In this document: positions 11,298-23,029 of the stretch, one piece after another
Position numbering within the stretch: position 1 is the first letter of the stretch
Layout: the number at the start of each line of letters is the position of its first letter
Assembly (NCBI GenBank): GCA_905221605.1
Contig: CAJNDS010000347.1
Span: 1 to 64,000 of the forward strand
Length of the DNA: 64,000 nucleotides
Source of the DNA: Symbiodinium natans
Taxonomy: Eukaryota > Sar > Dinophyceae > Suessiales > Symbiodiniaceae
Reading direction: 5' to 3'
Program-made: the position numbers and the translations under genes
Notes under the pieces: generated by a model
Told to the model about the DNA's origin: nothing
The model's database searches: none
Seen by the model: only the letters and a program-made list of their open reading frames with translations

Positions 11298-13059
11298 ACA
11301 TCATGCTGATTTTGCTATGTATTCCCTCGTCAGCGTACGGCCTGCAGCCCTTTTTGTTATTGGTGCTAAGGCCTCCAGGTTGCGGGGACTCCGGACGTTC
11401 AGTTCGCTTTCTCGGCCGGGGCTGAAGCTTCCGCTCTGGTCGTGTGTGTGGTGTTGTGCCACCGGAAACAAATACTTATGAAGCTGTCTTAAACGTGAGC
11501 AGGCCGAGTCCACAACGAATTACCCAAAGGAGCTTCTTGAATCTGAGAGTTGGATAAGGAGTGTGTCGATGCGGCTGGCTGGACATCGTGAAGTGGACAG
11601 ATGATTACCCGAGAGGATCGTGCTGAGCGTAGTCGAGATCGTCGACGGGTCAGAGCCCACCAGCTTTATACTTTACGCATGCGACGTTGCCACGCCGGCA
11701 AGGCGGAGTTCACAACATTATGCGAGAGCTTGGGCAACTAACATGTCCCTGCATGATGTTTTGTTAGGAAGTCTGCCCTGTACAAGCGTACGCACAAGCG
11801 TACGCAACGTCCGGAGACAGCTACCCCAAGACCTTCACCCCTCCCTTGTAACTTGGCGTGACTTTGGAGGCTTCAGCTCATGGTGTGCAAACCAAGCCTG
11901 CTCATCACCAGCCGTCTGCTGCGCGTCATGCGACATGGCATGCGACAGTCAACGCTCAGGCTTGGGCTTGAAAAGTTGCACTGCACTTCAGCGAAAGCCT
12001 TGAAGCTTTTGAAGGGCAAATGCTGTGTTGTAACCGACGTGCAGGATTGGAAGAGGTTCGGGGGTTTTGTCTCGGCCTTCTTTCCTTGAGCCCACTCTGT
12101 CTCGTGGCATCTGGCATCCCGAAGCAAGAACACCGACACCTGAAGCCCCGACCCGAACGGCAACACTGCCAGCCATATCTTTCTCTCAGCGAGGCATCCG
12201 TACTGGCTAGTGGCGCCAAGTGCCAAACATGCGCATACCTCATGTTCCCAAATCCAGAATCACGAAAGCGTACTTGCGAGCTTCCCGTTACATGGTGGCC
12301 TTCTTTGCTGCGCCCGAACTGTGCGTCCGTGGTTCAAACACTTCTTGGTGCATTTGCCCGAACACACGAGATGGGCCATGGAACGCAGGGGTCCTCATCT
12401 GGCCGCGAAACATTCAGATGGGGGTGTGGCCGTGTCTCGAGACATTTAAACTGGTTTCCTGGGAAGTGGAACAGGCTGAAATGATTGCCGGAACGGCTTG
12501 GGGGAACAACGCTTTGGACGGCTTGGAGGCCTTTGGCACCTTTCCTTTCTAGCTTCGATTAGCCATTTGATGCAGGACCCCTGCTCATTGCCATTGCACC
12601 GCGATTTTCCGAAGTCAAGAGACACTTCAAGAGGGAGTTGATCAAACTGGAGGACGTCAGAAAACTCATAGAGACTCAACAAGGGACTTGGCCGGCCTTT
12701 GGATACAAGAAGAGAACACACCAGCCTGATCAACAGCAGCAAGAAAAGCAAAGAAAGCAAGAAAGGGGGGAGATCTGGAGCCTTTGAGACTCTGCTGTTG
12801 GGCCCTTGGGTCCCAATCAGCCACCCAACACGCAAATCGAAGGGCTTTTCGAGATTCAGAGTAAACTGAGGGAGTTGCTGCGAATGCTAAGTGTTTTGGC
12901 AAACTTCGCATGTACCGCTGCACAACTTATGGGTCTGGCAGGTCGTTGCGTGTTCGGGTCTGGTCCTTGGAACGGCAATGGACCAGGCTCAAATGCTTCG
13001 CCCAGGCCCCCAAAAACAACTGTACAAGCTTCGACCAGCAGCATCAGGGTATATTCCTT

Positions 13060-13520
13060 TCACGCACCAGTCGCCTGGAAATGGAGGGGGGTTTGCAAGG
13101 TCGACGTTTGGTAGCGGCCACAGGCTCTAGCCATTTTTGCATACTTTCTCCGAGCTCTCGTGCGAATGATCTCTGGATGGTTTGGATGCATGATGACACG
13201 AGGCATGGATAGCACGGCTGGAGAAAACTGCTTTCTCATAACCCTTTCTACAAACGCACACAAAGTTGCATCAAGAGCCCCTTCACTTCCTGAAAATTCT
13301 TGCATTTCGCCCACAAAAGCTCCCCAGCAAACCCCGGAATCCGAAAGCCCTGAGCCGTCATTTGTCAAGTGTCTGCAGGCCCTCTGCGTCGAAGGTGATC
13401 ATGGCCACCAGTCGGCTGCTCCAGCGCGGCAGCTTCAGAAAATTCGACATCACGGTGTCCTCAGCAGGTGCTTCGGTGCCAGCATAAAAAAGTTGTATCC
13501 GACGTTTATCTCAAGCTGCA
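13060..13520 (-). CDS. Candidate two-exon gene segment, unknown product
   Basis: A frame near 13520-13366 encodes IQLFYAGTEAPAEDTVMSNF followed by LKLPRWSSRLVAMITFDAEG, which looks like folded protein. A following frame in 13330-13060, after a CAG acceptor, encodes LSMPRVIMHPNHPEIIRTRA and ends at TGA. The donor between them was not fixed. No family is recognised. Confidence 0.35.
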
Positions 13521-14628
13521 GGCTCTTCTCAGCTCTCACTGTTTTGTAGTAGTAGGTGCAGCACCCCCTCGGTCGAAAGCATCCCGGCCAGAGTCTGTAG
13601 GGGAGTTAGTCACAGGGCCGTTCTACCATGAAGGGAGCAAAGGAAACGCTTCCCGTTCTGCCTTCAGCTATCTTCAGCTGCAACTCTAACTCGGATCCTG
13701 CAGGCCTGGCCCCTGGTCGAGAAGACCAGAGCTACGGCCATAAGCAGCCACAACACAGCCCAGCGTCCATGTAGGCTTGAGCCCGATGGTGGTCCTTGTC
13801 TCCTGTCGGGGCAGCAAGTGCAGTGGAAAAACTCGTGACCCAGTGAGGAGCAAATCACAGGTTTGCCTGACGTGCCTAGGCACTTTTTCCGAAAACCCTG
13901 TGCATGGATTGACAAGCCCGAGCAGCCGAGGAGGAAAGAAAGGAGGCTGTGCATCTCTTCCTCCTTGATGTTCATGGCTGAAGCTACCTCGGGCTTCACT
14001 CTTTTGTAGCTCAAGGGGGTGGTGTAGCGTTGTCAGGCATCTCCTTTGAGTGGTTTTTGTAATTAACCGGAAACAACGACTTCTTGCCAGACTGAAAGAC
14101 CCCTCATTCCCGAGCTCATGGGGTTGTCTAGGGTTGTCCGCCATCGTCTATCATTCTGCTCAGGCATTTGGTTAGAAAGCTGACGTTCCGCACAAGCTTA
14201 AGACTTTGCCAGCCGATTTGGTTTCACGCCTGGGAATCAGAATTATGTGGAGGATTCGCTTTCGTTCGGGTATGGGGATTCCGGGTTGAACAGAAGAGCA
14301 CCGCACCCATAAGGGCTTCGGTTCAATGCAGTGCCAGGGCTTGAGAGGCCTTCAACGAAGAAATTCGGGGCCCAGCGCCTTTCGGTCCTGATGTTTAGGC
14401 AAGTGCAGCCTCAAACCTTCTCAGTCTAATTTCTCACAGGCATGGCTCCTTCCTGGGCGTTGGGTTGCTTCGGCTTGTTTCGGGTCGGTCAAAGCTCCTC
14501 ATTTGCAACAATGCAGGGGTCTTCATAAGCTTCCTGCGCAACCGTCGTCGAACACATGCGGGAGGCGATGGCTGCGGAGTGCCGCGCGAACGATTGAGAG
14601 AAGGCCGCTTATGATGCAAATGCAATGT

Positions 14629-15201
14629 TCAAGCGGAGGCTGAACATTGGCTGAGATCACAAAGGCTCGTGGCCGGCTGGAGGGCCTTTCTGGCTTCGTC
14701 CGCCCGAAGCCGTGCTGTGCGAGCCAGGGCGCCTGGTTCGTAAACTCCACCAATTCCTGAGGTTCTCGCTCCGTTCTAATCCTAGAAGCAGGAACAAGCA
14801 ATGTTGGATGGGATGTGATCATGAAGCGCTGCATTCAGCATGGGGCGTGCTTTTCGCCATCCCCACTCAAATTCCTCTGTTTCCGCTCCCAGGCTCCATG
14901 AGGTCTGTGGCCATGAAGGCGGAGAGTCCATGAGAGGTCAGGGCTGCCCAGGCGGCCTGAAAGAGGCCAAGGACCTGGGAAGCAACACTGAAAAGGCCCT
15001 GTTTCATGCCTTCAAAATGCACTTTTCCCATGCTTTTGCAGCATCTCAGCACAAACCGAAGCCCCCAGCCCGCTCCCAGCCGAGGTGCACCAGCAGACTC
15101 CATCGCTTGAATGTCCAGGCCGCGTAGCTTCGTCAGCAGCACCGACAGGCCGAAGCCAGCAAGCACCAAGGAGTAAAGGACGCCGATCAGCACCAAGTAA
15201 C
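14629..15201 (-). CDS. Probable membrane protein, two exons seen, unknown product
   Basis: An acceptor (TATCAG) at 15202 opens a frame starting YLVLIGVLYSLVLAGFGLSV, a clear transmembrane helix, followed by LLTKLRGLDIQAMESAG and a Gly-rich stretch. A second exon after CCTCAG at 14757 encodes IGGVYEPGALARTARLRADE and stops at 14629. The donor between them was not resolved. Upstream exons should exist beyond 15.2 kb but run into other repeats. No family recognised. Confidence 0.4.
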
Positions 15202-15522
15202 CTGATAAGCTAAACCCATGACGTAAGCATCAAGTGGAACATCGTGATAGTGGCACATGTGCTGCCATGTTTCGCGGCGGGGCTCTGTAGCTTCTACTTC
15301 GGGGTAGGCCAGGGTCGTCTTTTGAGTTCTAACGTGCACCTTGCTGGGCCGGACCGTTCAAGGCGCACGCATCTCCGCGTCCAGGGCGCACACAGCAAAT
15401 CACGGTCTTTCCCGCGTCCAGGCCGCACACGTGTCTTGTTTTCATTGGTTTTTACCACGTATTTCGAAGCTTTCGGATTCCGGAAACTTCCAAATGGGTG
15501 GCTGCCCAGGGCTTTCAGAGCG

Positions 15523-15597
15523 CGTGCAGCCTGGAAGCGCCGCGTGCAGCTTGGAAGTGCCGGGAAGTGCCGCGTGCAGCTTGGAAGTGGCTGGGTT
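15523..15597. repeat. Short CGCGTGCAGCTTGGAAGTG repeats, left of telomere-like block
   Basis: Three close copies of CGCGTGCAGCYTGGAAGYG stand directly before the TTTAGGG block. Closely related copies (GCGCGTGCACCTTGGAAG) stand on the far side at 16373-16442. Confidence 0.8.
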
Positions 15598-16330
15598 TAG
15601 GGTTAATTTCAAGGATCTTGGCACCCAAACGAGCCCCACGCTCGTTTGGGTGCCACGAGTCGGGTTTAGGGCTTAGGGCTTAGGGTTTAGGGTTTAGGGG
15701 TTTAGGGGTTTAGGGGGTTTTAGGGTTTAGGGTTTAAGGGGTTTTAGGGTTTAGGGTTTAGGGTTAGGCTTTAGGGTCTAAGGGGGTTTTAGGGTTTAGG
15801 GTTTAGGGTTTTTTTTTTGCCACCCGCTTAGCTGACCTCTCGGACACTCTGGTTTAGGGGTTTAGGGTTTAGGGTTTGGGGGGTTTTAGGGTTTAGGGTT
15901 TAGGGTTAGGGTTTAGGGGGCTTAGGGGGTGTTAGGGTTTAGGGTTTCGGGTTAGGGGTTTAGGTTTTCCGGTTAGGGGTTTAGGGTTTAGGGGGTTTTA
16001 GGGTTTAGGGTTTAGGGGGTTTTAGGGTTTAGGGTTTAGGGGGTTTTAGGGTTTAGGGTTTAGGGTTTGGGTTTGGGGGGTTTTAGGTTTTAGGGTTTAG
16101 GGTTTACGGTTTAGAGTTTAGGGGGTTTTAGGGTTTAGGGTTTAGGGTTTGGGGGGTTTTAGGTTTTAGGGTTTAGGGTTTACGGTTTAGAGTTTAGGGG
16201 GTTTTAGGGTTTAGGGTTTAGGGGGTTTTAGGGTTTAGGGTTTAGGGTTTTGGGTTGGGTGGCACGGGTCGGAGAGGGCTTTGAGGGGTTTTAAGGCTTG
16301 GGCCTTAGGGTTAAGGGTTTACGGTTGAGG
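15596..16330. repeat. Interstitial telomere-like TTTAGGG array
   Basis: About 700 bases are dominated by TTTAGGG and variants (TTTAGGGG, GGGGTTTTAGGG). They form higher-order units of roughly 50-60 bases containing GGGGGTTTTAGGGTTTAGGG, interrupted at 15807-15855 by unrelated sequence. TTTAGGG is the plant/dinoflagellate-type telomere motif. The array faces one way and is internal, so it is an interstitial rather than a chromosome-end array. Confidence 0.9.
15619..15655. repeat. Perfect 16-bp hairpin
   Basis: TGGCACCCAAACGAGC (15619-15634) is followed by the loop CCCAC and its exact reverse complement (15640-15655). It sits at the entry to the telomere-like block. Confidence 0.9.
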
Positions 16331-16372
16331 CTTCAGGGTACAAGAACACTCGGCCCTGCGCAGGTCCCCAAC

Positions 16373-16442
16373 GTTGCGCGTGCACCTTGGACACAGACGG
16401 CGCGTGCACCTTGGAAGCGCGCGCGTGCACCTTGGAAGTGGC
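16373..16442. repeat. Short GCGCGTGCACCTTGGAAG repeats, right of telomere-like block
   Basis: Three copies of GCGTGCACCTTGGA with variable spacers; relatives of the repeats at 15523-15597 on the other side of the TTTAGGG array. Confidence 0.8.
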
Positions 16443-16539
16443 GCCCCCTTGCTGAATCCTCGAATGGGTGGGAGCCAAGCTAGAGAAGCCCGTTGCGTAG
16501 ACTGTCCACGTGGCAAAAGTCTGTGTGTGTGTGTGTGTA

Positions 16540-17118
16540 GAAGAGACATAGATGACATGGCAAAGATCATTGATTGGTTGCTAAAGATTATTAATTGTAA
16601 AATCCCAGAAATTATTATGGAAATGATCCCAAATGCAGGAAGTATTGAGATGTAAACTTCTGGATGTCCAAAAAACCGAAATAAATGTTGATAGAATGTA
16701 GGATCTCCTCCAAATATAGGATCAAAGAAAAGTGTAAGATCACCCAATATTAAAAGAGGTGTACCAGATAAGATTGGTAATGTTAATAAAAGCATGAAAG
16801 CTGTAATCAAGAAAGCCCAAGGAAATAATGGGATAGTCTTTAATGTCAGATAATAAGATCTCAGATTTAGAATTGTTGTCCAAAAGTTGAGAGATGTAAG
16901 ACATGAAGATATACCAGAGATTAATAATCCAAATATAAGATTTCCTGTACTTGAAGGTGATAAAGTCACAAAAGAAGTGTATAATGGTGGAAAAATGTTC
17001 ATCCTGTACCATCTCCAAATTCTGAGATTATAGAAAGGATTAGGAAAAGATATGAAAGTAAAAGAATTAGGATAGAAAAGTTATTGACTCTAGGATATAC
17101 CACTTCTGGAGACTCTGT
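16540..17118 (-). pseudogene. cox1: Nuclear insertion of mitochondrial cox1 fragment
   Basis: This AT-rich segment encodes, on the minus strand, the middle of cytochrome c oxidase subunit I: it starts at SPEVVYPRVNNF, passes through SPSSTGNLIFGLL and NFWTTILNLRSYYL, reaches FFGHPEVY and ends at NQSMIFAMSSMSL. Subunit I is the haem-copper core of complex IV. The fragment covers about 190 codons and has no start or stop. It is broken: near 17008 the expected GTGWT reads GTG then TGA, and one base is missing just after, shifting the frame. FWFFGHPEVY has become FRFFGHPEVY and the loop before FFDPIFGGDP is short. Both ends stop abruptly in TG microsatellites within GC-richer nuclear DNA. Confidence 0.92.
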
Positions 17119-17156
17119 GTATGTGTGTGTGTGTGTGTGTGGGCGCGCGCGCGCGT
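17119..17156. repeat. TG/GC microsatellite at cox1 insertion edge
   Basis: A (TG)n tract runs into (GC)n. A matching (TG)n lies at the other edge of the cox1 fragment (about 16520-16539). Confidence 0.9.
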
Positions 17157-17161
17157 GTGAA

Positions 17162-18475
17162 TCAACCCAGCATTTCCAGCCCGACTGCAGCCGAGCTGCA
17201 GCCCTTGAAAATATTGGGATCTGCGGCAATTTTACGGAGCGCTCCGAAGATGTGCCGCTTGTTCAAGAACCTGTCTTGGGATTCTCGGACTCTTTGGAAC
17301 TTCCGCATCCAGCCAAGCACAGTCCAAGCCAGTGCTGGTAGCCTATACCAACCTGTCAGCTGCCAACCCGAAATCGCAGTGAACCCCTCAGCCGTCAGGA
17401 TCTGAAAAGGGCCCTGCCTGACAAATCGCATGGCTGAGAAGCCTGCCAGGGTCTTCACCTGAAGACAGCTCTACAGTGCACTGACCCTCGTGTCTTGCCA
17501 CTCCCTGCATTGACTGCCGCTAAGCATCTGTGCCAACGCACTGAGAAGGGCTGGCATGAATTCCGCACATACAGCTCAAGATTTCGCAGGGCAGCTTGCC
17601 TTGCCAGCACAGGGCTGATGTGGTTTCGCTCGCGAGATCGGGATTGCATTTTTGCTATCATTTTTGCAGCTTCGAGACCCAAAACAACGTTCAGGCCAAG
17701 TCACAAAGGTGCTCCAGGAAGATCCCTGCCTCCAGTACACGTGCTGCGCTCCTGAGGAGCTGTTGGCTGCGGAGGGTTCAGGATCGTGGGTTTCCCGATT
17801 GTTTTAAGAGCATTTTCTAGAGCATACCATGTATATCTTCACAATCTTTCAGAGGCTCGTGGACTCTGAGGATGTCTCGGCCTTGTACTGCCACGTTCAA
17901 AACGTATGCCGAAGAGGATGAGGTGGCCAGGAAGTTCAGGAAGCACATGGAAGTACTGAACACAACACTGTGTAATACTGTGTAGCGTGCACACGCGTGC
18001 GGTGAGTTTGGGAGGGGGTGTGGACATGGCATCTGATTCTTTGCCAGTCGTATGGCTCCAAAGAGGGCAAGGTGCCCCACTGTCAGTGGCAAATCCTCCA
18101 CGCAGACCACCATCATATTGCGCCAGAGGGCCTAGCCCGGGCTTGACTGGCTTGACCATCAAAGCACAGATTGCGACCCTTCGAAGGCCTTGATATTCAC
18201 GGCCAGTCGGAAGGCGAAGAACAGAAATCCCACGTACTTCATCTCTGTGACATGGTCCCGCATCAGTGCACGCTCCTTGAATTTGCAAGATTTGCAAGGT
18301 GTGAGCATCCCATCTGAAAGCCCCTGCAGAACGCCTCTGGGCTCCGTGCGTCGTACGTGACACCCAGATCTTCCTTCAAGCGTATGGCACCTCGCACGGT
18401 ATCCTGAAGGGAGTATTGGGCCCGCCCGGCAAGGGCACAACAGTAGAAGCACTCGTTATCCAGCAGCTTTGGCAT
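17162..18475 (-). CDS. Multi-exon gene with hydrophobic segments, unknown product
   Basis: At least five coding-like blocks lie in order on the minus strand. (1) 18475-18310: starts MPKLLDNECFYCCALAGRA. (2) About 18270-18165: DHVTEMKYVGFLFFAFRLAV, hydrophobic. (3) 18116 onward: MVVCVEDLPLTVGHLALFGA, hydrophobic. (4) 17985-17820: SVVFSTSMCFLNFLATSSSS. (5) 17700-17165: LGLEAAKMIAKMQSRSRERN, then AISGWQLTGWYRLPALAWTV, ending VGLEMLG then a stop right beside the cox1-flanking microsatellite. The pattern suggests a multi-pass or membrane-associated protein. Junctions were not all resolved and no family is recognised. More 5' exons may lie at 18.5-18.7 kb. Confidence 0.45.
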
Positions 18476-19360
18476 CTCTCTCAGAGTTCAGCTTTGCACA
18501 CAACTGTGTTGCAATGCTTTGCAGCCAGCCTGTGGCAGGAGAGTCTCTTGGCCATTGCTGCGGCAGCTATCAACGCCTGCCGTTTTTTTGGTGAGAGGTT
18601 CATATGTGGCAGAGTGTCAAGCACTGCGCTGCTTAAGAGAAAAAGATGTTGGTTACAAGAGCGGCTCGACCGAGAGCTGATGCCCAAAATATCGCGAGGA
18701 AAAAGAAACAGTGCAGTCAGTACTAAAAATGCCCTCAGCTTTGGGGGCGAGATTCTTTCGTTCTAGGGGCCGCGGGTCTCAGCAGTAAATCCAGAAATCC
18801 AGCCCTTTTCAGCTTTCGCAGTCTGAATCCAATCCTTTCTGAACACCCCAGTTCGGGGGGGTGGTCTCGGGAACCCCGCAGGCAAAGCAAAAGAATGAGG
18901 GCTCATTTTCTTGGTTTAGTCTTGGCATGGGCATCCTTTGGTTGGGAGTTTTTGGGTTAAGAGGGCTTTTGAGGCTGGGGAATGATTTTGGGAGTGTTTG
19001 GAGGCCTTGTGCCCTGAGGGCTTGGGGTGATCATATTTCTGGAAAAAGGGGTCTCAGCTTCAAGGAATCTAGAATAGCCTCACCTCACAAAGCCGCATGA
19101 CAAGCCGAGTTGCCCACGTGTCATGAATCATAATCCCGCCTGCGGCAAGGCCTACGCCACAACACAGCATCATGAACCTCAGCAGGCTTCATGAGCCAAC
19201 AGCGCAGTCATCCTCCTTCCGTGTTTGTTTGGGTGTGTCGGTCTGAGACTTGACGATCAGACTTGGACATGAAACAGCGCGCAGCATGGGACTTGTCATA
19301 GCAGGTGGGAGGATTCTTCAACTGTGCTGAGATGGACATGACTGCTCCGTTGGGGTGAGC

Positions 19361-19500
19361 ACATCCACAGGTGTGGCGTCTATGTTGGGACTTTGCATTG
19401 AACTTTATCAAATTGTCGCTTTGCCGAGCCAGCTTGGCCAAGTTGCAACAGCTGGACATTGAGGGCATCCGGCGTCAGCCTCTGGCAACACAACCCTTGA
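19361..19500 (+). CDS. Possible exon, unknown product
   Basis: After a CCACAG acceptor a frame encodes LCWDFALNFIKLSLCRASLA and LAKLQQLDIEGIRRQPLATQ, then enters a CT microsatellite that would sit in an intron. Weak, single-exon evidence only. Confidence 0.25.
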
Positions 19501-19700
19501 CTCTCTCTCTCTCTCTCCTCCTCCTGCTCCTGCTCCTCCTCCTCTTCTTCTTCTGCACGCTTTAGGGCCCGCCCATCCGGCCACGACGGGGTTTCCCGCT
19601 CTCTCTCTCTCTCTCTCTCTCTCCCGTCCTTCCTTTTTTCTTTCCTGCTGCACGACCCGTGTCTCTCCCTCTCTCTGCCTTTCATTCTCTCTGTCTCTTC
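19501..19700. repeat. CT/CTC/CTT-rich low-complexity tract
   Basis: Long pyrimidine tracts with (CT)n and (CTC)n. The Glu/Arg-rich minus-strand frames across it are low-complexity artefacts. Confidence 0.85.
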
Positions 19701-20428
19701 TTCTTCCCGCCACGGCTCTTGATATCTGCACCTTCTTTTGGGCCCCTCACTCCAGTGTTGAGCACTTGATATCTTCACCTTCTTTTGGGGGTTAGAAAGT
19801 CCGCAACCCAAAAGTAGCAAACATCCTCGACCGAGCCACCAGAAAAGCGCGGCAAAAGGTGCCGCCAGCCCGGCCAGAGAGAGTAGATAAATTGCCTGGG
19901 CAGCAGTGGGCCACGGTTGTTTGATGACTGAGCCGCAGTTTAACCGCAGGTCGCCTCCCTAAGCTTCTTTTTTGGGGTTGCGCAGGGGGGGGGGTGGACT
20001 GCTGACCACCCCCCTAACCCTAACCTGAACCCGAACTGAGCCCCAAATGGAGTTCCTTTTCTACAGCAGGCCTCGGTTCACAGCAGCCCGGTCCAGCAAA
20101 TGGAATTCCAAAACCCTTCTCAAAGCCCCAAACTCAAGAAATCTAAGCCCTGCAAAATCTCAGCATGACGGTGGATGTAGGGAAGGCGAGGAGGCGGGGG
20201 AGGGGACAAGCGGCGTGTCCGCTGCATGTCGACAGAGTGCATCAGCTGCATGCAACCAAAAACAGATGCCTTTTGTCGTGATATGTCGCCACGACGGAGT
20301 TGACCCCAGCCCTGGAGAGCTGAAGTGCAGCGCGGCTACTGTGTCCCGCATGACGGGCGGGCCGTGCAAAGACTTGAGCCAAAACCCTGTGCTCGAAGGA
20401 ACGCTTGCACAATCTTGCGTCGCTGTGG

Positions 20429-20623
20429 ATTTCGGGTGCTGTTTTTGGCGACGTGCTTGGCAGACCTGGCGTTTCCATATTGCAAAGCGAGGATGCAATG
20501 GCAGGGTTTCTGCCCATCGAGCTCGAACCCTGCTGCCGAGCAACTCTCACACTCTCTCTCCGTAAGGGAAAACCCCGAATTGGCATGAACAATGAACCGG
20601 ACATGAACTGGTTCTTTCGGTGA
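20429..20623 (+). CDS. Possible exon, unknown product
   Basis: A plus frame encodes ISGAVFGDVLGRPGVSILQS, then EDAMAGFLPIELEPCC and IGMNNEPDMNWFFR before TGA. Composition is protein-like. Other frames are also open, so the call is weak. Confidence 0.25.
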   Translation: MSGAVFGDVLGRPGVSILQSEDAMAGFLPIELEPCCRATLTLSLRKGKPRIGMNNEPDMNWFFR

Positions 20624-21292
20624 CGTCCAGAGCACGTCCGGGGTCTCAGATCGCCAGCACAGGAGAGTAGAGCATCCTTATTTTGAGGTGCGCCGTGGGG
20701 CTTGCAGAAAACTGTCGTCCATCCTCGCAGTCGCGGATCATTCCTCACGCTCTTTCTCCGGGCTGTCTTCGTCTTTCAGCCTTGGGCTACCAACACAGGG
20801 ACGAAGGCAGTACTTCACAGCTTCAGCCAGCTAAAACGCTGGAGCCACCTCAACAAGCTCACACCGAGCGGCCCAGGGGGTCGCCATCGACGCTTGTCCA
20901 TGGCAACGATATGCCAGTCTGAGGCCTTGCAGGCAGAGGCTCTTAAGACCCAATCAAACCCGTCGTTGATGTTCGCTCGTTAGTGCTCAATGGAGTCGGT
21001 TCTGTGCATTCCGGGTCGAATAGGACTTTTTGCAGCCGCAAGCCTAACCCACAGAGACTTACAGTAAGATTAGTCTTGGCCGAAGCCTCTCAAGACAAGG
21101 TCAGAACGAACCCGTGCTTGGTGCCTCGTTGCCATGCTCATCGGGCAAATGCCGCTTGAAGGTCCATCTCAGGTGAACCAAGAAATCTCAGCACCATTAA
21201 CAACGGCGCGTGGACGACATTTTGGCCGTGATGCCTGCAAAAAACGTCCTTTGACATCGAAGATGTCAATGCTGGGCTTCTAGTGTGTGGAA

Positions 21293-21449
21293 TCATGCTC
21301 AAGTGCCACGTGCGGCCCCCTCAGCATACCATAGCAACTGCCAAGGCGCTTGTGAAGTCTGCGAACCTGCAGCATTCCGCCAACGCAGCGCTGTGTCTGA
21401 ATACCCTGGGGCCCTACTACAGGTTGGTGGCAGGTTTGGCCGAAACATA
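21293..21449 (+). CDS. Possible exon, unknown product
   Basis: The frame starting MLKCHVRPPQHTIA continues TAKALVKSANLQHSANAALC and LNTLGPYYRLVAGLAET before a stop. It looks coding (helical, low-complexity free) but no family is recognised and neighbouring exons were not found. Confidence 0.3.
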
Positions 21450-21732
21450 AGCCCGCAAGGTGGCCTCCCACCAAACGCTCGGATCCTGCCAGACATGGCA
21501 GTTTGAGAATCCGATTGCCGGTGGTAGTGCTTATGGTCTATGCAGCACTGCGCCAGGACTAGTATGCAACTCGGCACACGCCTTCTGCAAAGTATACTTC
21601 CTTGGCTTCCAAGCAAGCGGAAGGCTCCACGCTTTCGCAAGCAAGCCCTAATTGCTTCATTGCCCTTGTTCTCCCCGTTGTGGCATGACAATTGTATGTA
21701 CAAAACTATAGATACACATGCAATATTTTTTA

Positions 21733-21737
<5 letters not shown>

Positions 21738-21768
<31 letters not shown>

Positions 21769-21776
21769 TATATGTG
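21738..21776. repeat. TA/CA microsatellite
   Basis: (AT)n and (CA)n tract with a symmetrical TATATGTGTG end. Confidence 0.9.
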
Positions 21777-22359
21777 TGTCCCCCGTCCCCTCGTGATCTG
21801 CCGTGGCGGGTTTTTATGACAAACGTCGTAACAATCAATACTTTTTCATTTGGATATGTGCGGAAGGTTTTCTTATGTAGTCGATCGATTCATATGCATT
21901 AACAACGGACATGCTCGCGTTGGCACTGTTCGTTTTTCAGGCTCAAGCTGAAAACACCGAACAATGCATCGACATCGTTTTCCTTCATTTTTGTATATAT
22001 GCTTTCGGTTTACAGCCGGTCGATTGGTTTTGGGGTTGTCTCATTTGTTTTTGGTAATAGCCAAAAAAACATGTTTTGTTTAGTTTCGGAGTGGAAAACC
22101 CACAACCATGTGCGCTTATTTGGATGAATAGCAGGAAAGCCAAACGATTCTTGGTATTTTCCCTCCCCGGGACTCAAAAACCGCCAAAATACAGTTTTTT
22201 TCCCAAGAAAACCAACTTCCAACCCCCCTTCGGGCCCTTCCAGGGGTGGCTTGGGAGGCCGGACAACATTCTCCCTATCCTTAAATCTAAGTACGAACCC
22301 GGCTCAGAGGAGGATTTTGGTAACTTAAAATCGGATTTGATTTAAAGCGAAGTATAAAT

Positions 22360-22720
22360 GAGGCCTCTGAAAACAACATTCTTCTTAGACTTTATTTCTG
22401 ACGAGACCAGATGAAGACATCTTAGGGTGTGTTTCTTAAGGTGTGGCCTTGTAATTTAGCATTCTCAGTAGGTTCACTGGCTTAGAAGAGAATGTGCTAG
22501 GGCGTGTTCTGTTTTATTAATTATACAAACGGAGCCAGATGATGATTTCTTCGGGTGTGGAGGAGGGTTACTACTATAATTGTTCTAATTGGGTTTAATT
22601 ACCAAAGAAGCCCAGATGAGGATGTCTTAGGGTGTGGCCTTCTAAAACACACTTTCAGTGACGTGTAACGAAGAGGCCCCAAACGAATGAAACCCAGAAG
22701 ATGACCCCACGAAACCCCAT
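22360..22720. repeat. About 100-bp repeat array, left part
   Basis: Three to four diverged units each carry GARGCCCAGATGAGGATG followed by TCTTAGGGTGTGGCCTTCT. The same units reappear in the same orientation at 24560-24930, after the 35-bp minisatellite. Intervening DNA at 22720-23030 is AT-rich with no gene seen. Confidence 0.7.
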
Positions 22721-23029
22721 CAAAATATATTGAATCATTAGGCACGCATGAATTTTATATGTTTTAATGGGCGTTCTTCCCCAGAGCCCCAGAGTCGTTC
22801 ATGAAGGTTTCAATCTTTAGAAATCCAATTTCAAATTGCAGGGCAGCGAAAAGATCTTCATAAGCCCCGTTAATGCTGTACGTTATAATATTAATATCGC
22901 GCGGTCACTACGTTCCTTACATGTTTTAATGATGAAACTCCGCGCACACTTTTTTCTCTTGCTCGTCCGAATAATGCGTTCATATATTCACTGATCAATT
23001 GTTCTCACTGTGCTCTCTTCGTAGTAAAT

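Noticed and set aside
13120-13150. Dinoflagellate spliced-leader-like TAGCCATTTTTG
   Set aside because: Only a partial match to the spliced-leader sequence, and it lies within a coding-like minus-strand exon (YAKMARA).
19380-19820. Glu/Arg-rich minus-strand ORF
   Set aside because: Lies on CT-rich low-complexity DNA; no ordered segment.
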